Notes: generated from the sequence alone by a model not told the origin. A stretch of 39,886 nucleotides of DNA from Chloroflexota bacterium (GCA_016213135.1 JACRBQ010000131.1:1-39886); one strand, 5' to 3'; positions 16,127-25,266 are shown, counted from the stretch's first letter. Program-made: numbers and translations.

Positions 16127-16146
16127 ACCTCCCGCAAGCGGGCGCA

Positions 16147-16914
16147 ATGAAACTCCACCACAGCCTGCACTCGCCCCAATTTGACGACACGGTTGTATTG
16201 CTGCATGGAATGGGATCGTGCGCGGACGATTGGCTGCTGCAAGTGCCCCTGCTGGCAACCCGCTACCGGGTGGTGGCCCTCGATGCGCGGGGGCACGGGA
16301 ACAGCCCCAAACCCCCAGGCCCCTACAGCATCCCCCAAATGGCCGACGACGCCGTGGAAACATTGGACTGGCTGGGCATCGGCGCGGCGCACGTCGTCGG
16401 GCTTTCCATGGGCGGCTGCACCGCCCTGCAACTCGCCATTGCCCACCCCTCCCGTGTGCGCTCGCTCGTCATCGTAAACAGCTATGCCCGGGTGCAGCCT
16501 GCCGGATGGCGTGGCGCGCTGCGCTTCCTCCAGCGCGCCTGGGCGCTGACCTTTGGCAGTATGGACGAGGTGGCCGAACCGGTGGCCTATTCCATGTTCC
16601 CGAAACCGGAGCAAGCCGAACTGCGCCGGATTGCCCACGCCCGCATTGCCGGCAACCCGCGCGGCCCCTACCGCGCCGCACTCATGGCCTGCGTCACCTT
16701 CAACGCCCTGCCGCAGTTGAGCTGCGTGGCCTGCCCCACCCTCATCGTCGCCGGCGACCGCGACCTCACCGTGGCCCTGCCGCTCAAACAGCAACTTCGG
16801 CAAGGCATCCCCGGCGCAGAACTGCGCCTCATCCCCGATTCCGGCCACGCCACCCCCGTCGACCAGCCCGAGCCATTCAACCGCGCGCTGCTGGAATTTC
16901 TGTCCCGCCATTAA
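16147..16914 (+). CDS. Alpha/beta-fold hydrolase
   Basis: 255 residues. HGMGS (20-24) gives the oxyanion part, nucleophile Ser87 lies in GLSMGG, the acid is Asp204 or Asp206 in VAGDRDLT, and the base is His234 in DSGHATP. The substrate cannot be named. The cap region has no clear signature. It is probably cotranscribed with the DUF429 gene (20-bp gap). It ends at a perfect palindrome shared with the converging aminotransferase gene. Confidence 0.85.
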   Translation: MKLHHSLHSPQFDDTVVLLHGMGSCADDWLLQVPLLATRYRVVALDARGHGNSPKPPGPYSIPQMADDAVETLDWLGIGAAHVVGLSMGGCTALQLAIAHPSRVRSLVIVNSYARVQPAGWRGALRFLQRAWALTFGSMDEVAEPVAYSMFPKPEQAELRRIAHARIAGNPRGPYRAALMACVTFNALPQLSCVACPTLIVAGDRDLTVALPLKQQLRQGIPGAELRLIPDSGHATPVDQPEPFNRALLEFLSRH

Positions 16915-16921
16915 ACAGGTA

Positions 16922-16961
16922 GGGGCGTTCAATTGAACGCCCCCACGCAATTGAACGCCCC
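16922..16961. terminator. Palindrome between convergent genes
   Basis: A perfect 22-bp palindrome with GGGGCGTTCAA and its complement at 16922-16943, followed by a second copy of its right half. It lies 7 bp after the hydrolase stop and before the end of the aminotransferase gene. It could terminate both transcripts. There is no T run. Confidence 0.5.
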
Positions 16962-16987
16962 GCCCGGAAACCCTGGCAGCAATTCGC

Positions 16988-18307
16988 TCAGTGAGTTTTG
17001 GCCAGCTTCACCGAGTCGTTGAACCTGTTCACCGTCTCGTCCACGTCCTGCTCCGACAGCGCCTCGCATATAAAGAACGGCTCGCGCCCGTCGAACTCCA
17101 TATCAATGCCCATGCTGAACATATGCATGGCGATCCTCTCGTACAGGGCGTTATTGCCCGAAGTGGCATCGCGGAAATCCTGGGGCTTGGTCACCTTCGG
17201 CTCCAAAATCACCCCGAACATCGCGGGTACGCCGGCAAACGTGTGTGACACCCCGGCCTCGGTCAGCACATCGTGCATCCCGTCCATCAGCCGTTGGCCG
17301 CGCTCGCGGATGGTGTCGAGCGCGGGGGTGGTTTCCAGCACTTCCAATGTGGCGGCGGCTGCCGCCGTGCCCACCACATTGCCGCAATAAGTGCCGCCGT
17401 GGGCCACGCCGCCGGGGCCAATCACGCTCATCACGTCGGCAGTGCCGGCAATGGCCGCAATGGGGAAGCCGTTGCCCAAGCTCTTGGCATAAGCGTACAA
17501 GTCGGCCTTCACGCCGAAGAACTCCGCCGCCCCGCCTTTGGCAATGCGGAAGCCGGTTTTTACCTCGTCCATAATCATCACGATGCCGTGTTCGTTGCAC
17601 AGGTGTCGGATGTGCTGCATGAAGCCCGGCTCGGGCATCAGCCCGTACACGTTGCCCATGATCGGTTCCACCATAATGGCGGCCACTTCGTGCGAATGAT
17701 CGCGCACCAGCCGCTCCAGCCCCTCAAAGTCGTTGAACCGGCTGAGCAGCACCAGGTCGCGGTTCATGCCGGGCATGCCCGAACTGTTGGGCACGGGCAC
17801 CGGGCTGCGCCGCGAGCCGCCTGAGCCTGGGACCATGTTAGCCGTAGACCACAGGGCGTAGTCGTACGAGCCGTGATAGCTGCCTTCGAATTTGACGATC
17901 TTCTCGCGGTTGGTATAGCCCCGGGCGATGCGCATGGCGCTCATGGTAGCCTCGGTGCCCGAATTGGCAAACCGCACCTGATCCACGCCGGGGCACATAC
18001 GTTTGATGCGCTCGGCCACTTCGATCTCCAGCGGGTGAGTGTGGGCGTAGAGGGTGCCGCTGCCAATGGCCTGGGCCACGCGGCTGTTCACCCGGGGATC
18101 GCCGTGGCCCAGGATGATGGGGCCGAACGCCAGCCGGTAGTCGATATACCGGTTGTCGTCCATGTCCCACAGGTATGCGCCTTCGCCGCGCTTGACGACC
18201 AGCGTGTGGTCATCGCCGTTATATCGGAAGTTGGACGTTACCCCTAAGGGCATTGCCTTACGCGCTCGTTCAAAAGTGGCGCGGGTTTGCGTGTGTAATA
18301 GAGTCAT
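16988..18307 (-). CDS. Class III aminotransferase (glutamate-1-semialdehyde 2,1-aminomutase-like)
   Basis: 439 residues from ATG 18307, which has AGGAG 6 bp upstream. The upstream in-frame extension to 18343 lacks such a site. PLP-binding marks are ANSGTEA (114-120), the MDEV aspartate at 247, and the Schiff-base lysine 275 in YAKSLGNG. The strongest likeness is to the HemL-like branch. No heme-biosynthesis genes are adjacent, so it may instead be an amino-acid or amine transaminase. Two polyamine importers lie 6-16 kb away, which is suggestive but not evidence. Confidence 0.8.
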   Translation of the reverse strand: MTLLHTQTRATFERARKAMPLGVTSNFRYNGDDHTLVVKRGEGAYLWDMDDNRYIDYRLAFGPIILGHGDPRVNSRVAQAIGSGTLYAHTHPLEIEVAERIKRMCPGVDQVRFANSGTEATMSAMRIARGYTNREKIVKFEGSYHGSYDYALWSTANMVPGSGGSRRSPVPVPNSSGMPGMNRDLVLLSRFNDFEGLERLVRDHSHEVAAIMVEPIMGNVYGLMPEPGFMQHIRHLCNEHGIVMIMDEVKTGFRIAKGGAAEFFGVKADLYAYAKSLGNGFPIAAIAGTADVMSVIGPGGVAHGGTYCGNVVGTAAAAATLEVLETTPALDTIRERGQRLMDGMHDVLTEAGVSHTFAGVPAMFGVILEPKVTKPQDFRDATSGNNALYERIAMHMFSMGIDMEFDGREPFFICEALSEQDVDETVNRFNDSVKLAKTH

Positions 18308-18599
18308 GAAGCTTCTCCTGTGTATTATTTGGTTGAAAACCAAAGGCTGGTTGCGAGCCGAAACACCAACAGCAAGGGGTGCTGTTCAGGAAAAGAGATC
18401 AGGCATCACCGGTGGTCCATTGCTTGCGCGCGAAATCGCGATGCACAAGCGGGCCGCCAAAAAGGGAAATCAAGATGTCACATTCTCTATTAATAGCCGG
18501 GCAGTACGCCGGCTCGGGTGAGAGGTTTAAGATGTATTGTATCTGATTAAGCGCCGAAACCAAACAGACTATTGCCCTCCTGTCCCCGTCATTTTATTG
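18308..18599. other. Intergenic region between the aminotransferase start and the M28 peptidase stop
   Basis: 292 bp with no gene. It holds the aminotransferase leader, with short hairpins (TTGGTT/AACCAA near 18330-18344, AACAGCA/TGCTGTT near 18369). No consensus promoter or known riboswitch was recognised. Confidence 0.5.
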
Positions 18600-19790
18600 T
18601 TAACTGGCGTCGAGCTTCTGCAGAATTTCCCAGGCAAATCGTTCTGATCGGTCGAGCACGTCCGGGTCCACGTTGGAAAAATCGTCGCGCACGGTGTGGA
18701 AGTTAGGCGGCATGCCGCTCTTGGGGTCAAAGTTGAGCAGGCCCAGCACGCGCTGTTTATGCACGGCGCACATGGAAACTTCCGACGACAGGCCCTTGTA
18801 GTGCCACGGTTTGGCCTCCAGCTCCGGGTGCTCCTTGGCCACCGCATCCGCCAAAGCCACCAGCCCGGGATCACTCCTGAGAGGAGTGAGAAGGGTTTCC
18901 GACAAAACATAGTTGACGTCGGAATTTTTGCCGCCGATGTTGTCGAGCACCAGATAATCTGCGTCGGCGGCTTCGGCTTGGGCGTGCCGCTTCAGCCAAT
19001 CGGCCATGCCGTAACAGTCCACCTCTTCGGTGCCGGTGTTCACCAAAAAAACCTGGGTGTGCGTCAGCGGTTCGCGCTTGAGCCGCTCGGCCAGCGCCAG
19101 CACGCCCGCCGCGCCGGTGGCGTTGTCGTTGGCGCCCTTTACGTAGGGCGTGGTATCGGGCTGCACGGTGAACACCAGAGCGGCCACCAGCAGCAGGTTC
19201 AGCGCCGCGGCAATCGTCCTCAGCAGCGGGTCGGTGTTGAAAATGCCATAGACGAACAGGCCAAGCAACACCAACTGGGCCACGCCCAGCGCGCTGGTCA
19301 GCGCCTGAAAGACGCGCCACAGCGTCACTGATTGCATGGCCAGCGCCGTGCGGTGCGTATCCACGTGGCCGCTCACCACCACCCGCCGCTTCACTTCGCC
19401 CGTGGGCTGGGCCGCAACCCAAACATTCTGGCTTTTGGCCGAAGGAACAAACCACCGGAGCGGGTTATCGAGGTGGGAGATATTCAAAAAGAACGACGCC
19501 ACCACGACCAGCCCTATGGCCGAGGCCCCCAGCGCGCCGGCAGAGGCGTTAGGCCCCCGGCCCGCAAAGAAAAACAGGGCCGTCGCCAGCATCATGGCGC
19601 CGATGGCCACGGCATACGTCAGCCACGCGCTCACGCAGGCGTAATGCTCCTCCCAATGCGTCTCGTAACCCAGGCCCTCCAGCGTCTGCTTGCAGTACTC
19701 ATGAGCCTGCCGCTCATCGGCCGTGGTGCTGCCGCGCGGGCCAATGACCTCGGTGAAGTGCTTTACGTGGGCGAGCGCAATATCAGACAT
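18600..19790 (-). CDS. M28-family metallopeptidase with membrane segments
   Basis: 396 residues from ATG 19790. A TTG two codons earlier at 19796 is also possible because GAGGAG lies 5 bp before it. Zinc-ligand motifs of family M28 are VSGHVDTH, GANDNATGAAG and the acidic NTGTEEVDCYG, then LDNIGGKNSD and a late histidine in PPNFHTVRDD. Four hydrophobic helices are present, two before the catalytic part and two inserted between SGHVDTH and GANDNATG. The insertion of a membrane hairpin within an M28 domain is uncommon and suggests a membrane-bound aminopeptidase. The substrate is unknown. Confidence 0.8.
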   Translation of the reverse strand: MSDIALAHVKHFTEVIGPRGSTTADERQAHEYCKQTLEGLGYETHWEEHYACVSAWLTYAVAIGAMMLATALFFFAGRGPNASAGALGASAIGLVVVASFFLNISHLDNPLRWFVPSAKSQNVWVAAQPTGEVKRRVVVSGHVDTHRTALAMQSVTLWRVFQALTSALGVAQLVLLGLFVYGIFNTDPLLRTIAAALNLLLVAALVFTVQPDTTPYVKGANDNATGAAGVLALAERLKREPLTHTQVFLVNTGTEEVDCYGMADWLKRHAQAEAADADYLVLDNIGGKNSDVNYVLSETLLTPLRSDPGLVALADAVAKEHPELEAKPWHYKGLSSEVSMCAVHKQRVLGLLNFDPKSGMPPNFHTVRDDFSNVDPDVLDRSERFAWEILQKLDAS

Positions 19791-19879
19791 GGGCAACCGG
19801 TCTCCTCTGACGAGTGGCGCAAAAAACGGGACACAGACGGAGAGCGGCCTCAGGCTGTGTCCCGGCTTTGAAACACCTT

Positions 19880-20134
19880 CTACTTCTTGCGCTTGGCAGC
19901 GGTCTTCTTTTTGGCGGCCGGCTTTTTGACCGCTTTTTTAGCCGCAGCCTTCTTCTTGGGAGCAGCTTTTTTGGGAGCGGCCTTCTTCTTCGCAGTCGCC
20001 TTCTTGACTGCGGCCTTGCGCCTGGCCGCCGGTTTAGGGGCGGCCACTGGCGCGGGCGCCATTGCCGGGGCCGCGGGTTCGGCAGGGGCCTGCGTCGGCG
20101 TGGGCATTGGCTGGGATTCGTTGGGCATGTTCAT
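19880..20134 (-). CDS. Histone H1-like lysine-rich protein, possible independent product from an internal start
   Basis: 84 residues if begun at ATG 20134, in the same frame as the AOR gene. TAAGGAGAG lies 4 bp before this ATG, a strong ribosome site. The protein has a Pro/Ala arm (8-36) and then KKAAPKK and AAKKA repeats with no hydrophobic core, like bacterial H1/Hc1-type DNA-binding proteins. The TAA directly before the AGGAG would end the AOR gene if the frame were shifted by one base. It is therefore likely that this was, or is, a separate gene. Confidence 0.6.
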   Translation of the reverse strand: MNMPNESQPMPTPTQAPAEPAAPAMAPAPVAAPKPAARRKAAVKKATAKKKAAPKKAAPKKKAAAKKAVKKPAAKKKTAAKRKK

Positions 20135-22081
20135 GGTTCTCTCCTTAGTATGGGGTGACGACTCTCGGCCGTCCGTGGGGGATGAGCCCACGAGCGAGGC
20201 CAAGTCAAGACGCTCAAGCGTTGCCCGGGTGGGGTTGCCAGTTGCCTGATCCCATCCCGACATTTCATAGTAAGCATCCTGCGCCCGTTCCATTTCTTCG
20301 GGAGACAAAGTCACCCCGGCGGTGGGGCCTTCGCCCTGCAGAGCTTTATAGAATTTCCTGGGTAGTTTGTCGGCTGTGCGGTCAAGGCCCTCGCGCGCAT
20401 TGAAGGCGCGCATCATGTTGAGGCGGCGCTCACCCACGGCCATCAGCTCATCAATCGTAAAGTCGCCCCAGCCGGTCACGGCGTTCACCAGCTCCACCGT
20501 TTCCTGCGGGCCGTACAGCGTCCACGCCGGCCCCCACACAAACTGGCACAAATCTGCCGAGTCAAGGAAAGAATAGAAATGCTGGGTCTTCTGCGCAAAT
20601 TTCACTTTGTCGTCGTCGAGTGAGCGCGGGGCCAGCGCATGATCCATGCCCAGCATCTTCAGGCGGCCCATGTACAGGTCCGACGCGCCCTCTTCCACCA
20701 TGGGGTCATGCTCCGACGACTGGTGATCGGCCCCGAAGGGCAGCACGGCATAGATCAGCCCCAAGCTGCGCTTGGCCTGCGGCATGTGGGCCGGGGCCTC
20801 GGTTCCTTTGACCGTGATGAGCAGGTCGTGACCTTTGCCCAGCCGGTCGGCGGCGCGGCGCGAACCTTCGGCCAGCACATCGCCAAAGCCTTCGCGCAGG
20901 GCAATCATCCCGGTCATCTGCACCATGGCTTCGGCGTTGCCGTAGCGCAGCGGCAGGCCCACTTCGGCCTCGGTGAGCACGCCGTTCTTCATGCAATCCA
21001 TGGCCCAGGCAATGGTGGCCCCCACGCCAATGGTGTCCATGCCGTATTCGTTGCAAATCTGGTTCGCCAGCGCCACGGCGGCTAAATTGTCCACGGCGCA
21101 ATACGAGCCAAAGGTGGAAAGGGTTTCGTATTCCGGGCCGCCGTACTTGCGCTTGACCGGGACGCCGTTGAAGCTGGTCTCCACCACACGCTTGCAGTTC
21201 ACCGTGCAGGCATAGCAGGTGTCGCGCTCTTTGAGGATGGTTTCGGTCATCACTTCGCCCGATATCGGCTCAAAGCCTTCGAACTGTCCGGCGTCGTAGT
21301 TGAACGTTGGCAACGTGCCAATGGAGTTCTGGAAAGATACAACCCCGGCTGTGCCGTGAAGTTTCAATCCGGCCACGTCGGGGTTGCCGTCGACCGAGGC
21401 CGCGCCCCACTTGGCCAGTTCGTTGATCTTCCTGGGATCGTGGGTGGCGAGGCGCTTGCTCTTGCCCCGCGCCACCACGGCCTTGAGGTTCTTGCTGCCC
21501 ATCACCGCGCCCATGCCGGTGCGACCATTGGCGCGGGTGCTCATGTTCATGATGGCTGCCGTGCGCACGAGGTTCTCGCCGGCCGGGCCGACTTGCATCA
21601 CTTCAACCTTGTCGTCGCCCAGTTCGGCTTTAAGCATGGTTTCGGCGTCGTGGGTGGTTTTGCCCCACAGGTGCGAGGCGTCGCGCAGTTCCGGCTTGCC
21701 GTCCGAAATCCACAGGTAAACGGGCCTGGGCGATTTGCCGGTGACCACGAGGCCGTCGAACCCGGCGAATTTGAGTTCCGCCGGAAAGAAGCCGCCGCAC
21801 TGCGAGTCGCCGATGCCATCGGCCAGCGGCGATTTGGCATTGGCCGTGAGGCGGCTTTGGCCCGAAATGGGCGTGCCGGTGAGCACCGAGAGCATGAGCG
21901 TGAGCACGTTATCGGGGCCGAGGGGGTCGGCGCCGGGACTCAGGGTGTTGAGGATGTAGTGCATCCCCATGGCCGAGCCGCCGAGGTACTTGCGATAGAA
22001 GTTCGCCGGCGGGGTCTCCACGGTCAGTTCGCCGGTGGTGAGGTTGACGTGCAGAATTTTTCCGTTGTAGCCGTTGGGCAT
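19880..22081 (-). CDS. Aldehyde:ferredoxin oxidoreductase family protein with histone H1-like C-terminal extension
   Basis: 733 residues in one frame, start ATG 22081 with AAGGAG upstream. Residues 1-632 are a complete tungsten-pterin AOR-family enzyme: iron-sulfur cysteines 289, 292 and 296 (CYACTVNC) and 512 (DLCQF), with the N-terminal YLGGSAMG and TGTPISGQSR and the closing TRATLERLDL. Such enzymes oxidise aldehydes with ferredoxin as partner. The normal end is near 632. The frame then continues for 100 residues into a Pro/Ala region and a Lys/Ala-rich tail of histone H1 type. No pterin genes or ferredoxin are adjacent. The fusion may be real or due to a small indel. Confidence 0.85.
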   Translation of the reverse strand: MPNGYNGKILHVNLTTGELTVETPPANFYRKYLGGSAMGMHYILNTLSPGADPLGPDNVLTLMLSVLTGTPISGQSRLTANAKSPLADGIGDSQCGGFFPAELKFAGFDGLVVTGKSPRPVYLWISDGKPELRDASHLWGKTTHDAETMLKAELGDDKVEVMQVGPAGENLVRTAAIMNMSTRANGRTGMGAVMGSKNLKAVVARGKSKRLATHDPRKINELAKWGAASVDGNPDVAGLKLHGTAGVVSFQNSIGTLPTFNYDAGQFEGFEPISGEVMTETILKERDTCYACTVNCKRVVETSFNGVPVKRKYGGPEYETLSTFGSYCAVDNLAAVALANQICNEYGMDTIGVGATIAWAMDCMKNGVLTEAEVGLPLRYGNAEAMVQMTGMIALREGFGDVLAEGSRRAADRLGKGHDLLITVKGTEAPAHMPQAKRSLGLIYAVLPFGADHQSSEHDPMVEEGASDLYMGRLKMLGMDHALAPRSLDDDKVKFAQKTQHFYSFLDSADLCQFVWGPAWTLYGPQETVELVNAVTGWGDFTIDELMAVGERRLNMMRAFNAREGLDRTADKLPRKFYKALQGEGPTAGVTLSPEEMERAQDAYYEMSGWDQATGNPTRATLERLDLASLVGSSPTDGRESSPHTKERTMNMPNESQPMPTPTQAPAEPAAPAMAPAPVAAPKPAARRKAAVKKATAKKKAAPKKAAPKKKAAAKKAVKKPAAKKKTAAKRKK

Positions 22082-22115
22082 GATGGTCTCCTTGAAGGAT
22101 TTCGCCTAGTTTTCT

Positions 22116-23042
22116 TTACATGACAAATTCTTCCAATACTGCAACGACCTCGGTGGCCGTCGGTCTTGCCTGGGGAGACTTATCAAGTGAGGACATTATG
22201 AGACTATCAACTTTCTCTGGTAACTCTTTGCAAATTGAGCGGGGTTGCGGTGGGGTCCGATGGAGGATAGCTTCTATCACTGCTCTCTCTGACAGGCCAT
22301 CAAAGGGTAGTTTGCCCACAACCATTCTGTATAAAACAACACTTAAGCTATATACATCGGCGTTTGGTAGATGTATTGTTTCTGTAAGGGGCTCAATACC
22401 CCACATGAGCCTGACCCGTTCAGGCGGAGCATAGACAATCGTCAAAGCATCCAGCTTCTTCTTTTTTACCTTAGCTGCGATACCGAAATCGATCATAACC
22501 GGATCCGGCCAGTAACTAGCGCGGAGTTTCTGGCGAAAGAGTATGTTTTGAGGCTTAACATCATTGTGCGCGAACCCCTCTGAGTGAATATATTCTAGAG
22601 CAAGAGCAACTCTATAAGCAATTCGCGCAGCATCGCGCCAATCTAATTGTTTCAACTTGCATAGATATTCTTCTAAAGAGCCGCCCGACAAGTACTCCAT
22701 CACGAGGAACCACGGTTGACCTTTCACTTCCAGTGCTCGTGCTACGAAAATTTCCCGTTTTGGACTCCGAGATACAGGCAGTATTTGAACAATATTAGTA
22801 TGTTGGAAATGCCGGAGAATCTCGGCTTCGCTTTTTATTGCCACATCGAAATGGAGGTCATTCACAGAGCGGCTCACCTTCAGTACAACATGTTCCTTTG
22901 GTAAAGCCTTGGGTGACGCCTTAAGGACATAAGCCATTCCCCCTTTGTGCAATACAGAGCGAATCACATATGGACCAATTTCCTTAATCGACCGAATATT
23001 GGTAAGGCCATCAAGACTCCGCAGAAGGTTACTCAAGTACAT
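22116..23042 (-). CDS. Serine/threonine protein kinase
   Basis: 308 residues from ATG 23042 (a GTG four codons earlier is possible). Kinase marks are the glycine loop LHKGGMAYVLKA (31-42), Lys55, an alpha-C glutamate at 72 or 74, catalytic loop HNDVKPQN (159-166) with Asn instead of Arg in HRD, DFG at 185-187, and YAPPER. No transmembrane segment or extracellular sensor is present, so it is cytoplasmic. It follows the FHA gene by 17 bp. Base composition is clearly more AT-rich than the flanks. A signalling role with the FHA membrane protein is likely. Its targets are unknown. Confidence 0.9.
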   Translation of the reverse strand: MYLSNLLRSLDGLTNIRSIKEIGPYVIRSVLHKGGMAYVLKASPKALPKEHVVLKVSRSVNDLHFDVAIKSEAEILRHFQHTNIVQILPVSRSPKREIFVARALEVKGQPWFLVMEYLSGGSLEEYLCKLKQLDWRDAARIAYRVALALEYIHSEGFAHNDVKPQNILFRQKLRASYWPDPVMIDFGIAAKVKKKKLDALTIVYAPPERVRLMWGIEPLTETIHLPNADVYSLSVVLYRMVVGKLPFDGLSERAVIEAILHRTPPQPRSICKELPEKVDSLIMSSLDKSPQARPTATEVVAVLEEFVM

Positions 23043-23059
23043 CGTGACCTGCACTTATT

Positions 23060-23659
23060 CTATGATTGCGAGCTGTCTGTGTGCTTACTCGCATTTCCGG
23101 GCTCGGCAATCTGAAACCTGAGCCTAATTCCACCTCGCTCAACTGGCGCTAACTCGATTTCATCACCATCACGAAGAAGTGGCTCATCCTCTTCGATTTG
23201 AACGCCATTTACGAAAGTCCCATTTGAGCTACCCTCATCTCTAATCTTGAATTCACCGCCAGCGTCTATGATTGTGCAATGTAACCCACTAATGGGACTC
23301 CGTTCCTCCTCGGTATGAAAGAGAAGCTCAGAAACACGCCTGTCGCGGCCTATAGGGGTTGTTCCGTATAAGGGGAATCTGTCCCTGCCACTCACACCTG
23401 CTACAACGACCAGAAACGCTTTAGGGTTAACCTTGCGAATTCGCAAAGTGGCTCTTGTTGTAATCTCGCGAACCGCCTCGCCCACAAACTGTCCAGCCTC
23501 CCAAGCAGCAGCCCTTCCGACAACGATTCCTATCATGCCGCCCACCAAGAGAACAACACCCACGACCCTGGCTGAAGTAAAGATCGAGAAGAGCAGAATC
23601 GTCCCAGCAATCACCAGGATTATTGCTTGTAAGAAAATAAATCTTGGTGCGAGTCTCAT
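23060..23659 (-). CDS. Membrane-anchored FHA-domain protein
   Basis: 199 residues from ATG 23659, with GAGGGG 8 bp upstream. Two N-terminal transmembrane helices (about 7-27 and 31-49). A C-terminal FHA domain (about 95-185) has IGRD (103-106), the SxxH pair Ser124/His127 and SNGTFVNG (145-152), the residues that bind phosphothreonine. It would recruit the phosphorylated kinase or its targets to the membrane. It lies in an operon with the 4-helix protein upstream and the kinase downstream. Confidence 0.9.
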   Translation of the reverse strand: MRLAPRFIFLQAIILVIAGTILLFSIFTSARVVGVVLLVGGMIGIVVGRAAAWEAGQFVGEAVREITTRATLRIRKVNPKAFLVVVAGVSGRDRFPLYGTTPIGRDRRVSELLFHTEEERSPISGLHCTIIDAGGEFKIRDEGSSNGTFVNGVQIEEDEPLLRDGDEIELAPVERGGIRLRFQIAEPGNASKHTDSSQS

Positions 23660-23670
23660 AGCAACACCCC

Positions 23671-24030
23671 TCAAGATGCTGGCACTGAACCAGCAACGAA
23701 AAGCACAATCACTATATTCGCAATCATCAGCAGCAATACTGTGTAGAAAACCATTGAAATAGAATGGGATAGCGGCGAGAGCAGATGCCAGAGAGGTCGC
23801 TCTTCTTTCCTGAGAATATCGAGTATTGCCAACAATACCGTCATGAATGCTAACACATCATACAACGACACCAGCGCTGACACTAAAGGTATGGGAGCAA
23901 AAAATGGATTTATCTTAGACAGTGGAATGGATTTCATGCCGCTGACGAAAGGCAAAAATGCGGCGAGGGCCGACGTGACCACAAAGAGGGTAATCGAAGC
24001 TGAAAGAACATCCCCGCTATGATCATCCAT
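23671..24030 (-). CDS. Small multi-helix membrane protein
   Basis: 119 residues, four predicted transmembrane helices (about 10-30, 44-68 and 80-115) and short loops. I do not recognise a family. It is 11 bp upstream of the FHA gene in the same direction and shares the low GC of the island, so it probably belongs to the same signalling unit. Confidence 0.6.
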   Translation of the reverse strand: MDDHSGDVLSASITLFVVTSALAAFLPFVSGMKSIPLSKINPFFAPIPLVSALVSLYDVLAFMTVLLAILDILRKEERPLWHLLSPLSHSISMVFYTVLLLMIANIVIVLFVAGSVPAS

Positions 24031-24058
24031 GGCGTTTCCTCATTGCTCTGAAACTAAA

Positions 24059-24403
24059 TCAGGCGGTGGATTCATTTAGCAGCCATCCATTCAGAAACTC
24101 GCGGGCAATCTTCCAATCCAGCCAATCTTCTTCCTCTGCCACTACAGCTTGAGCCACTTCCTTCTTCTGCTCCGGCTCGAGATGCCCGTCGACCAGCAGC
24201 GCCGAACGCTCTTTGAGATAGGCGCTGAACTGCTCAAAGGTCATGCCGTAGCGCTTCTCGAGCGAGCCTATCCGTTCGCGGTAACGGTCAATCTGGCGCA
24301 AGACGAAATCGGCAACAAGTTCGCTGACCGCCTCTTCGGTTGAGGCAAAGGCTTTGTGCCGGATCAGCGGTTCCACTAGAGCCATCACTTCTTTGTCAGT
24401 CAT
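24059..24403 (-). CDS. Small helical protein, antitoxin-like
   Basis: 114 residues from ATG 24403 (TGGAG upstream). ATG 24418 is the alternative. It is entirely soluble, with helical charged sequence: an N-terminal ribbon-like start (TDKEVMALVEPLIRHK), then LEKRYGMTFEQFSAYL, then an acidic EEEDWLDW end. The KYGM-x-EQF pattern resembles antitoxins of some small toxin pairs. No toxin gene is next to it, so this is a weak inference. Confidence 0.5.
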   Translation of the reverse strand: MTDKEVMALVEPLIRHKAFASTEEAVSELVADFVLRQIDRYRERIGSLEKRYGMTFEQFSAYLKERSALLVDGHLEPEQKKEVAQAVVAEEEDWLDWKIAREFLNGWLLNESTA

Positions 24404-24476
24404 AGTCAACAACTCCATTGGCTGGATTTTACAGGATTACCCACAGTCCAGTCAAAGCAATCCGTAACATGCCAGA

Positions 24477-25265
24477 TCACGCGTCTTTCGACGTCAGCCG
24501 GTGCGCCAGCAGGATCGGGATGGCGGTAATGGCGATCACGAAAACGGCCACCACGTTGGTGACGGGCCGGTCGCGCGGCCTCACCAGCTGGCTGAATATC
24601 CAGATGGGCAGTGTGGCCTGTTGCCCGGCGGTGAAGGTGGTGACGATGACTTCGTCAAACGAGAGGGCAAAGGCCAGCATGCCGCCCGCCAGGAGCGCGG
24701 TGGCGATGGCCGGCAGCACGATGTAGCGAAAGGTCTGGAAGCTGTTCGCGCCGAGGTCCATCGAGGCTTCGATTTGCGAGGCGCTGGTGCGCCGCAGGCG
24801 GGCGATGACGTTGTTGTACACGGTCACCACGCAGAACGTGGCGTGGCCGACGACGATTGTCCAATAGCTGAAATTCAAATCCAGCAAACTGAGGGCCGAG
24901 CGCAGGGCAATGCCGGTAACGATGCCCGGCAGAGCAATGGGCAGAATGACCAGAAACGATATGGCCTCGCGCCCGAAGAATTTACTGCGGTAGATCGCCA
25001 GCGCGATCAGGCTGCCCAACGTCAGGGCGATGGCCGTGGCCACCCCGGCCACTTTCACCGAGAGCCACAAGGCCTGCCACAAATCCGCGCGCGCCCAGGC
25101 TGTGGGGAACCATCGCAAAGTGAGGCCGGGCAGGGGGAAGGTGTAAGTTCGATCGTCGGTCGTGAACGAGTACAGAAGAATGATCGCCAGCGGGACGTGC
25201 AGAAAGAGCAGCGCGCCGACGGTGGCGATGATCAAAGCTGGCGGCTTGCGGGAGGTGTTCGTCAT
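24477..25265 (-). CDS. ydcV: Polyamine-type ABC transporter permease, YdcV/PotC-like
   Basis: 262 residues from ATG 25265, 1 bp after the ydcU stop. Six membrane helices. The EAA loop is [25 protein letters not shown]. It forms the second half of the membrane pore with YdcU. It is the last gene of a minus-strand operon in the order binding protein, ATPase, permease, permease, as in E. coli ydcSTUV. Confidence 0.88.
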   Translation of the reverse strand: MTNTSRKPPALIIATVGALLFLHVPLAIILLYSFTTDDRTYTFPLPGLTLRWFPTAWARADLWQALWLSVKVAGVATAIALTLGSLIALAIYRSKFFGREAISFLVILPIALPGIVTGIALRSALSLLDLNFSYWTIVVGHATFCVVTVYNNVIARLRRTSASQIEASMDLGANSFQTFRYIVLPAIATALLAGGMLAFALSFDEVIVTTFTAGQQATLPIWIFSQLVRPRDRPVTNVVAVFVIAITAIPILLAHRLTSKDA

Positions 25266-25266
25266 G

